64,000 nt of DNA from Cervus elaphus (GCF_910594005.1 NC_057841.1:11021001-11085000); one strand, 5' to 3'; shown: positions 33,522 through 46,390, counted from the first letter of the stretch. The notes: generated from the letters alone by a model not told the origin. Numbers and translations are program-made.

Positions 33522-35749
33522 GCTGGCCTTCTAACACATTGAACTGCAGGAGAATAAAGCTGAGTTGTTTTAAGCCATGAGTTCTTTAGAAATAAATTCC
33601 ATCAGCCACAGTGAACTCATGCACCCTCTGCCCTTACACTGGGAAACTCTAGAGGCAGCAAACTGCGGTCATTCTAGGGCTTGCATCTGTATCTTATGCT
33701 TCTCAGGGATAACTAGCCTTTGTTGCCTAATGTTCAATGTGTTGTAGATGGCTGTTGATTTTTATGTTTAAAAAATATTGTTCTAGGTTGTTTCAGGCAG
33801 AAGAGTAAATCCAGTCTCTATTACTGCATCTTGGCCAGAAGTATAATTCACCAATATATTTCTTAATGATTAAAAAAAAAAGTGAACTCAAAGCTGTTTT
33901 CTTTCCAGTAGAGCAATTAATTTATAAAAGATTAATCAAGTTAGTTAACCTCATTTCACTTTAATTATTCTTCCCAAATGACATTGGCTGCAATATCCTA
34001 GATAATTTAAGGTGGTAACTTATTCAGAAGAAATATCTGTTTCATAAAGAATTGTTCAGTCATTACTTCCTGCATGAATACGAGAAAAGAAGTTCTGCAC
34101 AGTCCAGCATCAGCAGATGTCAACCAAGAGAGGTGAAAAGAAGTGATGCTCGTCTCCCAGGAGAACAGCAATGAGCTAATTACCTAAATTAATTCGCAGA
34201 GACCCATGATCTGGCCTTTTTTCCAGGAACTGGGAAACCTGATTGAGTCAGCGTGTGCACTTTGGTCCTGTCTCTTTAGAAGGGAGTCACATTAGCCAAG
34301 ACTCTGAGATTGATGTCTAAATGGAAAATGCCTTTCTCTCTGTTACAAAGATAAATAGACCAAACAATAAACCAGTCATACCATTCCTCCAGCACATTCT
34401 CTCCATAAAATCTACCTGTGGAGACAGACTATCAGAGTTATATGCAGTGATTTTAAGCATAGGAGTGGGGCAGGGGGCTGGGGATAAGCACACAGTTCAA
34501 ATATGTGCAGACCTCAGGCTAAAATTGCCAAGGATCTCTGTAAGAAAAATAAACTGACTTCAGCAACCACACAGATCCAGTTGGTATCCCAATCATTTCC
34601 TTCCCGAGTGCTGCCAATGTTGGCTCTGTGAATTTGACTCTTGCCCATCATTTTATTTCAGAAAAATCACCTATATGCATTTTTTCATTAGATAAGGTGT
34701 TATTTTCAATTAAATTTCAGCTAAATTTTTAAATTTACAACAGATTCCCCCTCTTTAAGCAGACTTTGAATATGTATGTGCCTGTGATTTTATTTTTCCC
34801 TTTTGGAAATCAGGTATTCTGGCAGATGCTTTCCCCTATAGAATGTTACAAAATATTGAGTATATTCTCTCTGCTCTATAGTGGGTTCTTATTGGTTACA
34901 GAACTTTTTCTTGCATGCTTCCAAAAACCTTCCAGTTTTAAAATTTAAATGTACTGATGGAATTTTAACATTTAATATCTGTCATTCACCATTGTTTCCA
35001 TTCAGGATGTAGAAAACGTGTATTTTCACTCAATTATATCTCATGCTTAGCATATTATATGCATGTAGTAAATATTCCAGACATATTAGTAAGTGATGGA
35101 ATGCATACTAAATTAAACTGTGTGTATCCTCAAGTAAAGTACTTAAGTGATCCACTGATAGTGCGTCTTCCAGATGTCCTCTGAAATACAGTTTCATTGG
35201 GCTGACTTTCACTTGACCCTTTCATTACAGTCTGTCATTTGCTCTTTCAGACACATTTTTAAAGGCATGCCTCCTTCTTTCTTGGATGTAAGACAATTAA
35301 AATTTGATTTCATGTGGAAAATTATGTCACTTCTTGTTAGTAAGAAACACACATTTCTCCTTAATGGCATATGGACTTTTCTTTACAACGATGAAAGCTT
35401 GATAACAGCCTGGAAATTTCACTGTAAAATATTTGTCATGTCTGTAGAATATGTGCTGAAATGAGAGGCTGACGTGAGAACAATTTGCCAGCGCTGGAGA
35501 TAGCAGAGAGACTAAATATTTGTTAGTCAGTTGTTGCAGAAACACAAGCCAGCTCAAGATCTCAGTCAACGCTTCCCATTAGAAATAAAAGTGCCCACAT
35601 ATATACTGCCCTCAGTATTCCTATTGATATTGTATCCCTCAAGCTTCTGACTTAAATCTTTCCTATTCTTCTGACCTTATGTCAGTTCTACACACGACAA
35701 CAGCCGTACCTGAGTGTCTGGCCATTGTATCACAGTTGATGGGGTGGTG
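33522..35749. other. Unique DNA; homeodomain-like sites near 34177
   Basis: At 34080-34300, repeat-free text carries TAATTA (34177-34182) and AAATTAATTCG close together, then TGAGTCAGCG near 34245. It could be a regulatory element. The rest is AT-rich with no gene recognised. Confidence 0.35.
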
Positions 35750-35761
35750 CATATTTTCTGT

Positions 35762-35979
35762 GCATGCACGCGTGCTTCATCACTTCAGTCGTATCTGACT
35801 CTTTGCTACCTTATGAATTGTAGCCAGCAAGGCTCCCCTGTCCATGGGATTCTCCAGGCAAGAATACTGCAGTGGGTCGCCATGCCCCCCTCCAGAGACT
35901 CTTCCTGACCCAGGGATTGAACCCATGTCTCCTTCATTGCAGGTGAATTCCTCACCCACGGAACTACCAGGGAAGCCCA
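35762..35979 (-). mobile_element. Bov-tA SINE with 12 bp TSD
   Basis: The tail starts GCATGCACGCGTGCTTC and the head ends CTACCAGGGAAGCC. CATATTTTCTGT (35750-35761) and CATATTGTCTGT (35980-35991) match at 11 of 12 positions. Confidence 0.93.
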
Positions 35980-36186
35980 CATATTGTCTGTACTAGTTAC
36001 TTAGTGCTTAATAGATGACATACCATGTATCTCTTTTTCTTCTATGAATATGTCCTATCTCACAAACTAATTAGCTCAGAGACCAACATTCATCTTCCTT
36101 TGCCTGATACGTGGAATCCAATCTTGAACGCAGAGAATAGCATCAGCTTAAATAAATGAGAATACAAACTTTTTACGTTTGAATAA

Positions 36187-36300
36187 CCTAGGCTTAAATT
36201 TCAACTCAGCCACTTTGGTTGTAAGAGGTTGGAAAAGTTATTTAACCACCCAGACATAGTTTCTTTACCTGTAGACATGACCAGATGAGACTAGAGGATA
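36187..36300 (+). repeat. MIR SINE fragment
   Basis: AATTTCAACTCAGCCACTT, AAAAGTTATTTAACC and AGTTTCTTTACCTGTA follow MIR core order (TCTGCCACTTAC, AAGTTACTTAACC, CAGTTTCCTCATCTGTA). Confidence 0.7.
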
Positions 36301-37473
36301 AAATATAAAAACCCACTGCCATATAGTTAATGCTGAAAAAATTACATCATCTTCCTTTCCAGAGATGAACATATAGAACAGAGGTGAAAAGTTCTTAAAA
36401 AGTAGATCTTGCCCAAAGAGCAGAACCATGACATTTTCAGGCCCCATGTGTTATGATTCCTGACAAAACTTTCCTCACAGAAATCAATACTTGTGAATAA
36501 GTTGTATTAGGTTATAGTGTATGTCCTAGCTATGCAAAGAAAAAAAGTGTTACATTCAGATTTTTTTTAAAAGTGTGCTGCAAAAGTAGATTCTTTTTCT
36601 TACATAAATTTGAGAAATTTGCTTTTTTCTTTAGAGCATTTAATTGTCTGCAAAGGAAAGAAATAAGCTTTAGCCTGTTGGATGTTCAGTGTAACCTTTC
36701 TGCTTGAAAATCCCTTGAAAGACACAGCCTCTCCTGCAGCAGGTGTGGTTTTAATGATGCTTTGATACCATATGTCAAATCTCATCACTTGCTGTGAAGA
36801 GTGACATTTCCCCTGAAAGTGCCTAGCCCCGGCGATGAGAGTTGCTACCGCGCATCCCACACAACACACACAGCTCCTGAAGCCAGCACACTTCTTCTCA
36901 GCTTCTGCAGACTTACACAGGGGCTGAAGCCATTTCCACTACATTATCTTTGAGGAAGATGCTTTATATATTCATACAACATGAGGGGGATAACTCTTTT
37001 TAGCCACTAGTTTATGAAACTGATTTAAAACCTGGTCATTGCCTTCATTTCCTTTTTGAATGTTCATTCTGCATATTTTTGCAAATTATCCTCTGTGTGT
37101 GTGTGTGTGTGTGTGTATAAAATAATAAAACATATAAACCTTCAACCACACGGGCTTAGAGAAAAGGAAGATTCTGGGCCATCATGTGACCATCTTCTGA
37201 CCTAGGGATCAGAGGCTTCCTGTTGCTCCATGATTGATAAGGGACAGCATGGACACTTATTAACGAGCATTAAGGAAATAAATAGTAACACAGAGTGCTC
37301 ATCCTCTCCAACCTTTAACTTCAGCCATGTGGCAAAAATAGACCAGAATCTCAGAACATCTTTCTGCCAAAATCCTTTTTCAAAGCTGAGGTTGTCTGTC
37401 CATGTATTCCCTCACTGCTTACCCGACTTCCTTACAGGTTTCTTACTCAGAGCTTAAAGAAAAAAAAAATTTC
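36301..37473. other. Unique DNA with (TG)n and a candidate conserved segment
   Basis: A (TG)n run lies at 37094-37116. The block 36600-36930 is repeat-free. It has an E-box (CATATG) and a RUNX-like TGTGGTTT, and carries CpGs late (CCCGGCGATGAG, CTACCGCGCATC). No exon is identified. Confidence 0.4.
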
Positions 37474-37481
37474 CTTTAATA

Positions 37482-37672
37482 GCAGTCCCCGATCATTTTG
37501 GCAACAGGGACCAGTTTCATGGAAGACAATTTTTTTCATGGACCAAGAATTGGGGGACATTTTTGGGATGATCCAAGTGCATTACTTGTATTGTGAAATT
37601 TATTTCTATTATGATTGCATCAGCTCCACTCCAGGTCATCTGGCATTCGATTCCACAGTTTGGGGACGCTTG
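37482..37672 (-). mobile_element. MER1-type hAT transposon, internally deleted
   Basis: The left end GCAGTCCCCGATCATTTTGGC and right end CAGTTTGGGGACGCTTG are the termini of a Charlie-related family I recall as MER1. A perfect 8 bp duplication, CTTTAATA, at 37474-37481 and 37673-37680 confirms hAT-type insertion. Most of the interior is gone; it has no coding capacity. Confidence 0.88.
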
Positions 37673-37680
37673 CTTTAATA

Positions 37681-39890
37681 CATAAAAACTCTCCCTTTCT
37701 CTTTCATAAAAACTCTCTCTCGCTGTCATGCATGCACATCCTTACTTAAGTACTTGATAGAGAATGGAAAAAGAAACCAACGTGGAGTCTGTTGACATCT
37801 ATTTCATTCCTTTATCACAGAAATATAATGCTTAGAACAGTTTTGCGTTTCCTCCTGTGGCTTCTTATTAATAGATGCTTTGTTTTCTTTTTTTTCTGTG
37901 TCCTAATCACAGCCAGCAATCATATACTGCCAGGCCCCCCTCTTAGAATTTTTTTCATTTTGGTTTTGTGCTCTGTTTGGGTCACTGCTTATGTACCAGC
38001 AAACTGTCAAGCTTTCAAAATTCGCCGGCAGGAAAAAGGAGCCAAGAAGAAGGCTGGTGTTCCTGGCAGGGTAGAGCCACTGGCAGAAGGCATGCCTAAG
38101 GCAGAACCCAGAGGAACCACAGTCGTCCTGGTCAGCTCTTTTGAATGAGTGAACCTATCAATAATTCAGGCTTACCATCTCGACGAGCAGCATCTTTAAA
38201 AAGTGCTTTCTTTGTCTTTGAAAAATCTTTCTGGCAACTCTGAGAGCGAGACGCACACAGGCCAACTGTATACTAAAAAGCAAAGAAACAACCCAGGGAA
38301 ATGATGGATTAAAGGCATCACTCTCTCCATGAAGGAGGAGGAGGAAAACAAACATCTCCAAAGCCTCACCTTGCCATTTAAATGAAATCAGAGATAAAAC
38401 AAGGAAAAAACCCTCAGTGGAGACTGTGAAATATAGACCTTTTTCATATGAAAAGCCAGCATAATTTTTACTTATCTTTTATGCATGCTCTAGGCCATAA
38501 ATTGATATGGCTTTATCTATGATTTTAAAAATTCATGATTCAATTTTGAAGAAATGGAATAGTTAGCATGTATAAGATGATTCTTACTCACTACTATTCT
38601 AAGATATTTTTATAACATTTTGATACCAGATCTAAAGTAAAATTCTTCTCCCTGAATTCCCTAATTTTGGATGTCTCTGTAGAAAATTGACTTTTATCCC
38701 TGACATTGAACTGAAAAACAGTACCAAAGTCACAAAATGTATACCACAGAGCATATAGGTCTAACTAATATAGTGCTATATAAAGGGAGGAAGTGTTTGT
38801 GGTTGGAAATAAATGAAGTAAGAAGCCCAGTGCAGGCATGCCACGCTGAACTGTGTCTTAATCTTCATCATGTTCAGAACCATCAGTCAAAGAGCTGCCT
38901 GCACTGCCCACCCAGCCCAGAGTGGGAGCTTTTCCCACACTTCCCCACGTTCCCAGGTACTCCAAAGACACCGAACGAATTTCAGTTTCTTGGTTGGCAT
39001 GTGCTTTCCTCCAGCGGTGCCTTTGGACAGGAGCTTTGAGAAAGCAAGGAAACTGGGCAAACACAGCCTGGGGCTGCAACATGCGGAGGAAAGAGAATGG
39101 ATGACCCTCGTACAACACGGGTTGTCAGGAGAGATTTGCTGTTATTATGGTTGTTATTTTAGCTTACACTTCAATTTTGCATTTTATTATCCTGATGACA
39201 ATTTCATCCTGGGAAGATATAATGTAGGAAAAGAAAAAAAGTGGAAATCACACAGAATTTAGGCACTGCAGGGCAGCAAGTGCATAAAAAGATGACATGT
39301 GCCCGAGAGAAATAGAAGGGTCACGTGTCCTGCAGACATAGGTTGACCAGTTAATCCCAACCGTGAAGTTGTAGCAGAAACACTTCAGGTTTCTACCTAG
39401 AAAAATATATGAGTTCTTCCCCCTTTACTTCTAATGTGTATTTCCACTCATAGCCAGTTTAACTGAATTAATTTTTGTCCCCAGTCTTTTGGTCCATGTG
39501 TCTGACATCTGTTTTTCTCCAGATAGATGGGGTTCAGCCTAGTGATGGAAAAGGGTCAGACTCTTCCCTTTAGGAAGGAGAAAGAAAGTATATGCACCCA
39601 GAGGTAAATGTTTATTCTGTAAACTCCAAATCACCTTCCTCACCTGCTTAGGACCCTCACAACTTTCAATGAAATTATTATCTTCAGGAGTCAGCATTCT
39701 GTTTTTTCCATCTAATCACGTCATCTTCAAATCTGTACTTTGCACTGACACAGAATAAGTCATCCATAATCAAAGTATAACTCACCTATTTATAAAAAAC
39801 ACCAATGAACACAGATGCTACTGGTACATTTTCAGATCATGAATATAAGAAAAAAATAATTCTACTCTGACCTATTCATATACAGATCTT
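37681..39890. other. Unique DNA, GC-richer at 38820-39120
   Basis: Repeat-free. The 38820-39120 part is more GC-balanced and open in several frames, but matches no protein I know. An open frame at 37792-38148 (hydrophobic, then Lys-rich) is also unassigned. Confidence 0.4.
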
Positions 39891-39894
39891 CAAC

Positions 39895-41458
39895 AGGTGC
39901 CCTGTTTAATTTTAATTCCTCTGATTATGAGATTGAGCCCTTTGCCATTTAGACAGTGTCTTTTTAATGTACTCTGTTGAGCCCTGTGTTCATATACTTA
40001 TTGAAAGTATTTATTTTTTTTACTAATTTTTAGGAAGTCTTTATATACTTTGGGTGACAGCTTTAGTTGTAAACACGAGTATAGATATATAGATATATAA
40101 ATCTTCTCTCAGTGAATGGTTTGCTTTGCCACTCTCTTAACTGTCTCTCTTAATGAACAAAAGTTCTTAATTTTAATGTGCTCCAAATGATCATTTATTT
40201 CCCCTGTACTAGTAGTAATGGACAGCTTAAAAAAAAACTTACTCCAAGGACAAAAAGCTATTCTCCCTTATTATTTTCTAGAGGTCTTTTACAATTTAAA
40301 TTTATAGTCAGGTTAGAATTCATCTTATGAGTGGCATAAAGAAGGCATCAGAAATTGTATTTCTCTAATTAGTCAGTGAAAAGAATGCTCTTTTTTCCAT
40401 TTAATCAATTTCTCCAATTAATCAATTAATTCTCCAGTTAATCTCTCATTAATCAGTGAAAAGAATGCTCTTTTCTCACTGGCCCACGGAGCCACATTTG
40501 TCAATATTAAGTGCCTGTGTGTGTGCGTGTCCGTGGGGGGCACCCACCCGTGTTGCACCCTCTTTTCAGGAGTCTCGCCGGCACCTCGTTACTGCTACCC
40601 TTGATCCTGGCATCACAGCACTCTCTGCTAATTGCCACACGTTCATCATCACTTTTGATAGCTAGAAAATAATGTCTTCTGCTTGTTCTCTGTCTTAACG
40701 TTTGTTCTTTTCACTGCCATGGAAACGTTGCATTCTGCTTCGGGGAAAATGACCTCCTGGGATTTCTTTTTGGTATTTGCTATAACACTAAATCTCTAGA
40801 GTACTTTTTGTGTGAGAATTGGGTCTTTAAATTAAACATGGAGGCTTCCAATCCATGGGCATAAGGCATCCCGCCACATATTTTTCTATTTCTTCCTACA
40901 AAACTGAGTCATTTTCCAAGAAGAAATCTTGTACATTTTTTAATGTGCTTGTTCCTAGAAATTTGATTTTTTATGGCACTGTAAATGGTGAAATGTTATT
41001 TTCTCATTAGTTCATTCTTCTCTAAAAATATAAATGATTTCAGGATAAAAATTTTGCATCTGAGAACTTTGCTCAACTCATTAACTGAAAGTTCATAGAA
41101 TATTTTAAATGTTCTATATAATCAAATAAAATGTCTTCAAATAAGTAACATTGTATTTTTCATCTCTGTTGTTTTTTAGCATTCTTTCTTTTGACTTATT
41201 TCACTCTCCAGAAACACCAGTGAATTTAAATACAAATAGTGAGCAAGCATCTTGTCAAAAGTTCAATATTTGGCAAGTCATATCCTATAGTATTTTGTAT
41301 GCAATATTTTGCAGATTAGTGATTCCATATTTAAGTAATTTATATAAAACATTTCACATTTCATCATGCATTTTCACATCATCACATCCTTGCGCTATCA
41401 AGATCATTGTGTTATGTTTTTTTCTGTTAATGTAGTGAATTGATTGATTTTTGAAACT
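39895..41458 (-). mobile_element. Ancient L1 ORF2, C-terminal to RT part
   Basis: The complement of L1 ORF2 is readable in order, C-terminal end at the left: GAAGTCTTTATATACTTTGGG, GAACAAAAGTTCTTAATTTTAATG, CTTGTTCCTAGAAATTTG, GAACTTTGCTCAACTC and TTTTTCTGTTAATGTAGTG. The last covers the segment upstream of the catalytic FADD region. It is strongly diverged, from an early mammalian L1. It probably belonged to one element with 47090-47690. Confidence 0.75.
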
Positions 41459-41464
41459 AAGAAA

Positions 41465-41640
41465 TTTTAAATATTTACAAACGTGAAAATAATAGTTCAG
41501 TGTATCTCCATATGTCTATTAGATTCACCAGTTATCAACACATAGTCAACATTATTTTATCTATACTCCCCCACTTTCATGTGACTATTTTGAAGTACTA
41601 CACTATACCATTTTTTACACCTGAAAGGGTTAATAATAGA
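41465..41640. repeat. Old repeat, left part (split by L1)
   Basis: TCAGTGTATCTCCATATGTC, CCAGTTATCAACACATAGTC and CTATACTCCCCCACTTTC recall an old mammalian repeat that I believe is an L1M-lineage 3' region. Its continuation appears at 46090-46390, beyond the young L1. Confidence 0.5.
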
Positions 41641-41703
41641 GATATTATACATATAATATAATAATAATAAAATTTAAAAATTAATAACCTACAACCTAGA
41701 TTA

Positions 41704-41829
41704 CTGTATCCAGCAAGGATCTCATTCAGATATGAAGGAGAATTCAAAAGCTTTACAGATAAGCAAAAGCTGAGAGAATTCAGCACCACCAAACCAGCTC
41801 TTCAACAAATGCTAAAGGATCTTCTCTAG
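41704..41829 (+). pseudogene. L1 ORF1 C-terminal remnant
   Basis: One open frame reads LYPARISFRYEGEF, SFTDKQKLREFSTTKPALQQ and MLKDLL, then TAG at 41827-41829. This is the C-terminal domain of the L1 RNA-binding chaperone ORF1p. Everything upstream was lost by 5' truncation. The ORF2 start lies 51 bases further on, the usual short inter-ORF spacer. Confidence 0.9.
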
Positions 41830-41880
41830 ACAGGAAATGCAGAAAGGTTGTATAAACGTGAACCCAAAACAACAAAGTAA

Positions 41881-44800
41881 ATGGCAACGGGACCACACCT
41901 ATCAATAATTACCCTAAATGTAAATGGGTTGAATGCCCCAACCAAAAGACAAAGACTGGCTGAATGGATACAAAAACAAGACCCCTATATATGCTGTCTA
42001 CAAAAGACCCACCTCAAAGCAAGAGACACATACAGACTAAAAGTGAAGGGCTGGAAAAAAAATATTTCATGCAAACGGAGACCAAAAGAAAGCAGGAGTC
42101 ACAATACTCATATCAGATAAAATAGACTTTCAAATAAAAGCTGTGAAAAGAGACAAAGAAGGACACTACATAATGATCAAAGGATCAATCCAAGAAGAAG
42201 ATATAACAATTATAAATATATATGCACCCAACATAGGAGCACCGCAATATGTACGGCAAACGCTAACGAGTATGAAAGAGGAAATTAATAGTAACACAAT
42301 AATAGTGGGAGACTTTAATACCCCACTCACAACTATGGATAGATCAACTAAACAGAAAATTAACAAGGAAACACAAACCTTAAATGACACAATGGACCAG
42401 CTAGACCTGATTGATATCTATAGGACATTTCACCCCAAAACAATCAACTTCACCTTTTTCTCAAGTGCACACGGAACCTTCTCCAGAATAGATCACATCC
42501 TGGGCCATAAATCTGGTCTTGGAAAATTCAAAAAAATTGAAATCATTCCAGTCATCTTTTCTGACCACAGTGCAGTAAGATTAGATCTCAATTACAGGAA
42601 AAAAATTGTTAAAAATTCAAACATATGGAGGCTAAATAACACGGTTCTGAATAACCAACAAATCATAGAAGAAATCAAAAAAGAAATCAAAATATGTATA
42701 CAAATGAATGAAAATGAAAACACAACAACCCAAAACCTATGGGACACTGTAAAAGCAGTGCTAAGGGGAAGGTTCATAGCATTACAGGCTTACATCAAGA
42801 AACAAGAAAAAAACCAAATAAATAACCTAACTCTACACCTAAAGCAACTAGAGAAGGAAGAAATGAAGAACCCCAGGGTTAGCAGAAGGAAAGAAATCTT
42901 AAAAATCAGGGCAGAAATAAATGCAAAAGAAACTAAAGAGACCATAGCAAAAATCAACAAAGCTAAAAGCTGGTTTTTTGAAAAAATAAACAAAATTGAC
43001 AAGCCATTAGCAAGACTCATTAAGAAACAAAGAGAGAAGAACCAAATTAACAAAATTAGAAATGAAAATGGAGAGATCACAACAGACAACACTGAAATAC
43101 AAAGGATCATAAGAGACTACTACCAGCAGCTCTATGCCAATAAAATGGACAACTTGGATGAAATGGACAAGTTCTTAGAAAAGTATAACCTTCCAAAACT
43201 GAACCAGGAAGAAATAGAAGATCTTAACAGACCCATCACAAGCAAGGAAATCGAAACTGTAATCAAAAATCTTCCAGCAAACAAAAGCCCAGGACCAGAT
43301 GGCTTCACAGCTGAATTCTACCAAACATTTAGAGAAGAGCTAACACCTATCTTACTCAAACTCTTCCAGAAAATTGCAGAGGAAGGTAAGCTTCCAAACT
43401 CATTCTACAAGGCCACCATCACCCTAATTCCAAAACCTGACAAAGATGCCACAAGAAAAGAAAACTACATGCCAATATCACTGATGAACATAGATGCAAA
43501 AATCCTTAACAAAATTCTAGCAAACAGAATCCAACAACATATTAAAAAAATCATACACCACGACCAAGTGGGCTTTATCCCAGGAATGCAAGGATTCTTT
43601 AATATCCGCAAATCAATCAATGTAATACACCACATTAACAAATTGAAAGATAAAAATCATATGATTATCTCAATAGATGCAGAGAAAGCCTTTGACAAAA
43701 TTCAACACTCATTTATGATTAAAACTCTCCAAAAAGCAGGAATAGAAGGAACATACCTCAACATAATAAAAGCTATATATGACAAACCCACAGCAAGCAT
43801 CACCCTCAATGGTGAAAAATTGAAAGCATTTCCCCTGAAATCAGGAACAAGACAAGGGTGCCCACTCTCAACATTACTATTCAACATAGTGTTGGAAGTT
43901 TTGGCCATGGCAATCAGAGCAGAAAAAGAAGTAAAAGGAATCCAGATAGGAAAAGAAGAAGTGAAACTCTCACTGTTTGCAGATGACATGATCCTCTACA
44001 TAGAAAACCCTAAAGACTCTACCAGAAAATTACTAGAGCTAATCAATGAATATAGTAAAGTTGCAGGATATAAAATTAACACACAGAAATCCCTTGCATT
44101 CCTATATACTAACAATGAAAAAACAGAAAGAGAAATTAAAGAAACAATACCATTCACCATTGCAACAAAAAGAATAAAATACTTAGGAGTATATCTACCT
44201 AAAGAAACAAAAGACCTATACATAGAAAACTATAAAACACTGATGAAAGAAATCAAAGAGGACACAAACAGATGGAGAAACATACCGTGTTCATGGATTG
44301 GAAGAATCAATATTGTCAAAAGGGCTATTCTACCTAAAGCAATCTATAGATTCAATGCAATCCCTATCAAGTTACCAACGGTATTTTTCACAGAACTAGA
44401 CCAAAGAATTTCACAATTTGTATGGAAATACAAAAAAACCTCAAATAGCCAAAGTAATCTTGAGAAAGAAGAATGGAACTGGAGGAATCAACCTGCCTGA
44501 CTTCAGACTCTACTACAAAGCCACAGTCATCAAGACAGTATGGTACTGGCACAAAGACAGAAATATAGATCAATGGAACAGAATAGAAAGCCCAGAGATA
44601 AATCCACGAACCTATGGACACCTTATCTTTGACAAAGGAGGCAAGGATATACAATGGAAAAAAGACAACCTCTTTAACAAGTGGTGCTGGGATAACTGGT
44701 CAACCACTTGTAAAAGAATGAAACTAGAACACTTTCTAACACCATACACAAAAATAAACTCAAAATGGATTAAAGATCTAAATGTAAGACCAGAAACTAT

Positions 44801-45701
44801 AAAACTCCTAGAGGAGAACATAGGCAAAACACTCTCCGACATAAATCACAGCAAGATCCTCTATGACCCACCTCCCAGAATATTGGAAATAAAAGCAAAA
44901 CTAAACAAATGGGACCTAATGAAACTTAAAAGCTTTTTCACTACAAAGGAAACTATAAGTAAGGTGAAAAGACAGCCCTCAGATTGGGAGAAAATAATAG
45001 CAAATGAAGAAACAGACAAAGGATTAATCTCAAAAATATACAAGCAACTCCTGCAGCTCAATTCCAGAAAAATAAATGACCCAATCAAAAAATGGGCCAA
45101 AGAACTAAACAGACATTTCTCCAAAGAAGACATACAGATGGCTAACAAACACATGAAAAGATGCTCAACATCACTCATTATTAGAGAAATGCAAATCAAA
45201 ACCACAATGAGGTACCATTACTCGCCAGTCAGGATGGCTGCTATCCAAAAGTCTACAAGCAATAAATGCTGGAGAGGCTGTGGAGAAAAGGGAACCCTCT
45301 TACACTGTTGGTGGGAATGCAAACTAGTACAGCCACTATGGAGAACAGTGTGGAGATTTCTTAAAAAACTGGAAATAGAACTGCCATGTGACCCAGCAAT
45401 CCCACTGCTGGGCATACACACTGAGGAAACCAGATCTGAAAGAGACACGTGCACCCCAATGTTCATCACAGCACTGTTTATAATAGCCAGGACATGGAAG
45501 CAACCTAGATGCCCATCAGCAGATGAATGGATAAGGAAGCTGTGGTACATATACACCATGGAATATTACTCAGCCGCTAAAAAGATTTCATTTGAATCAG
45601 TCCTAATGAGATGGATGAAACTGGAGCCCCTTATACAGAGTGAAGTAAGCCAGAAAGATAAAGACCATTACAGCATACTAACACATATATATGGAATTTA
45701 G
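41881..45701 (+). pseudogene. L1 ORF2 (endonuclease/reverse transcriptase), two frameshifts
   Basis: The full-length ORF2 region equals about 1272 residues if two extra bases are discounted, the normal size. Endonuclease: NVNGLN, GDFNTPL, SRIDHILG and SDHS are in place. However, the catalytic Glu of the LQETH motif is Lys (LQKTH, codon at 42004-42006), and SDHN reads SDHS. Reverse transcriptase: NKSPGPDGF, DAEKAFDKIQH, GTRQGCPLS and FADD (43976-43987) are intact. The C-terminal Cys/His motif is intact near 45267-45320 (CWRGCGEKGTLLHC, then WWEC). Frameshift 1 is one extra A in the run 42055-42062. Frameshift 2 is one extra A in the run 44432-44438. No other break was seen. The protein nicks DNA and copies RNA at the nick in active L1s; this copy cannot make it. 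Confidence 0.95.
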
Positions 45702-46089
45702 AAAGATGGTAACAATAACCCTATATGCAAAACGGAAAAAGAGACACAGAAATACAGAACAGACTTTTGAACTCTGTGGGAGAATGTGAGGGTGGGATAT
45801 TTCAAAAGAACAGCATGTATACTATTTATGGTGAAACAGATCACCAGCCCAGGTGGGATGCATGAGACAAGTGCTCGGGCCTGGTGCACTGGGAAGACCC
45901 AGAGGAATTGGGTGGAGAGGGAGGTGGGAGTGGGGATCGGGATGGGGAATACGTGTAAATCTATGGCTGATTCATATCAATGTATGACCAAAAAATAAAT
46001 AAATAAATAAATAAATAAAAAGAAAAAAAAAAGAAAAAAAAGAAAAATTCTATTTGGATTCCCTCAGTTTTCCCCAATATATTTTCTTC

Positions 46090-46390
46090 AATAAATATAT
46101 ACTTACTTATCTATGGCCGATTCACTTGAATTGCAATCCAAACACATTCCTTAGTCTGTACCCACCCCCATATTTTTATTTTGATTAATTTAGTTCATGA
46201 AGACACTAAATCAAATGTACACATTTCTGAATTTTGCTGATTGCTTTCCTTGTGGTAATTAATGTGTTTTTCTGATCCACATACTTATTGTAAAGTACTA
46301 TCTAGATCTAGAGTCTTGATCATAGTTAGTTTCTTAATTTGGCAAGAATATTTAGTGGTTGTTGCATTTTAAGTACTGGTCTAATACACT
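46090..46390. repeat. Old repeat, right part (split by L1)
   Basis: TTGAATTGCAATCCAAACAC, CTGAATTTTGCTGATTGC, GATCTAGAGTCTTGATCA and TTTGGCAAGAATATTTAG continue, in order, the old repeat seen left of the L1. It is diverged; family from memory only. Confidence 0.5.

Larger units (their letters stand above)
41680..46055 (+). mobile_element. Ruminant LINE-1, 5'-truncated, nearly intact ORF2
   Basis: About 4.4 kb in length. It begins in the last codons of ORF1, has the 51-base spacer and all of ORF2 (41881-45701), and a 3' UTR of about 300 bases with the ruminant L1 end (GGGATGGGGAATACGTGTAAATC, GGCTGATTCATATCAATG). It ends in an AAAT-patterned poly(A) at about 45993-46055. No 5' UTR or promoter is present, so it was dead on arrival as a source. 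Low divergence and an almost open ORF2 mark it as young. I could not fix the target duplication in the A/T-rich flanks. It splits an older repeat (41465-41640 and 46090-46390) inside a still older L1. Confidence 0.95.

Noticed and set aside
37792..38148. 118-codon frame with a hydrophobic N-terminal half, possible membrane protein
   Set aside because: The hydrophobicity follows from T-rich DNA. No family resemblance or gene structure.
38870..39262. 130-codon open frame in GC-richer DNA
   Set aside because: Several frames are open together, which reflects composition rather than coding.
41881..45701. An active L1 locus
   Set aside because: The element lacks its 5' UTR and most of ORF1, has two frameshifts, and the endonuclease Glu is changed.
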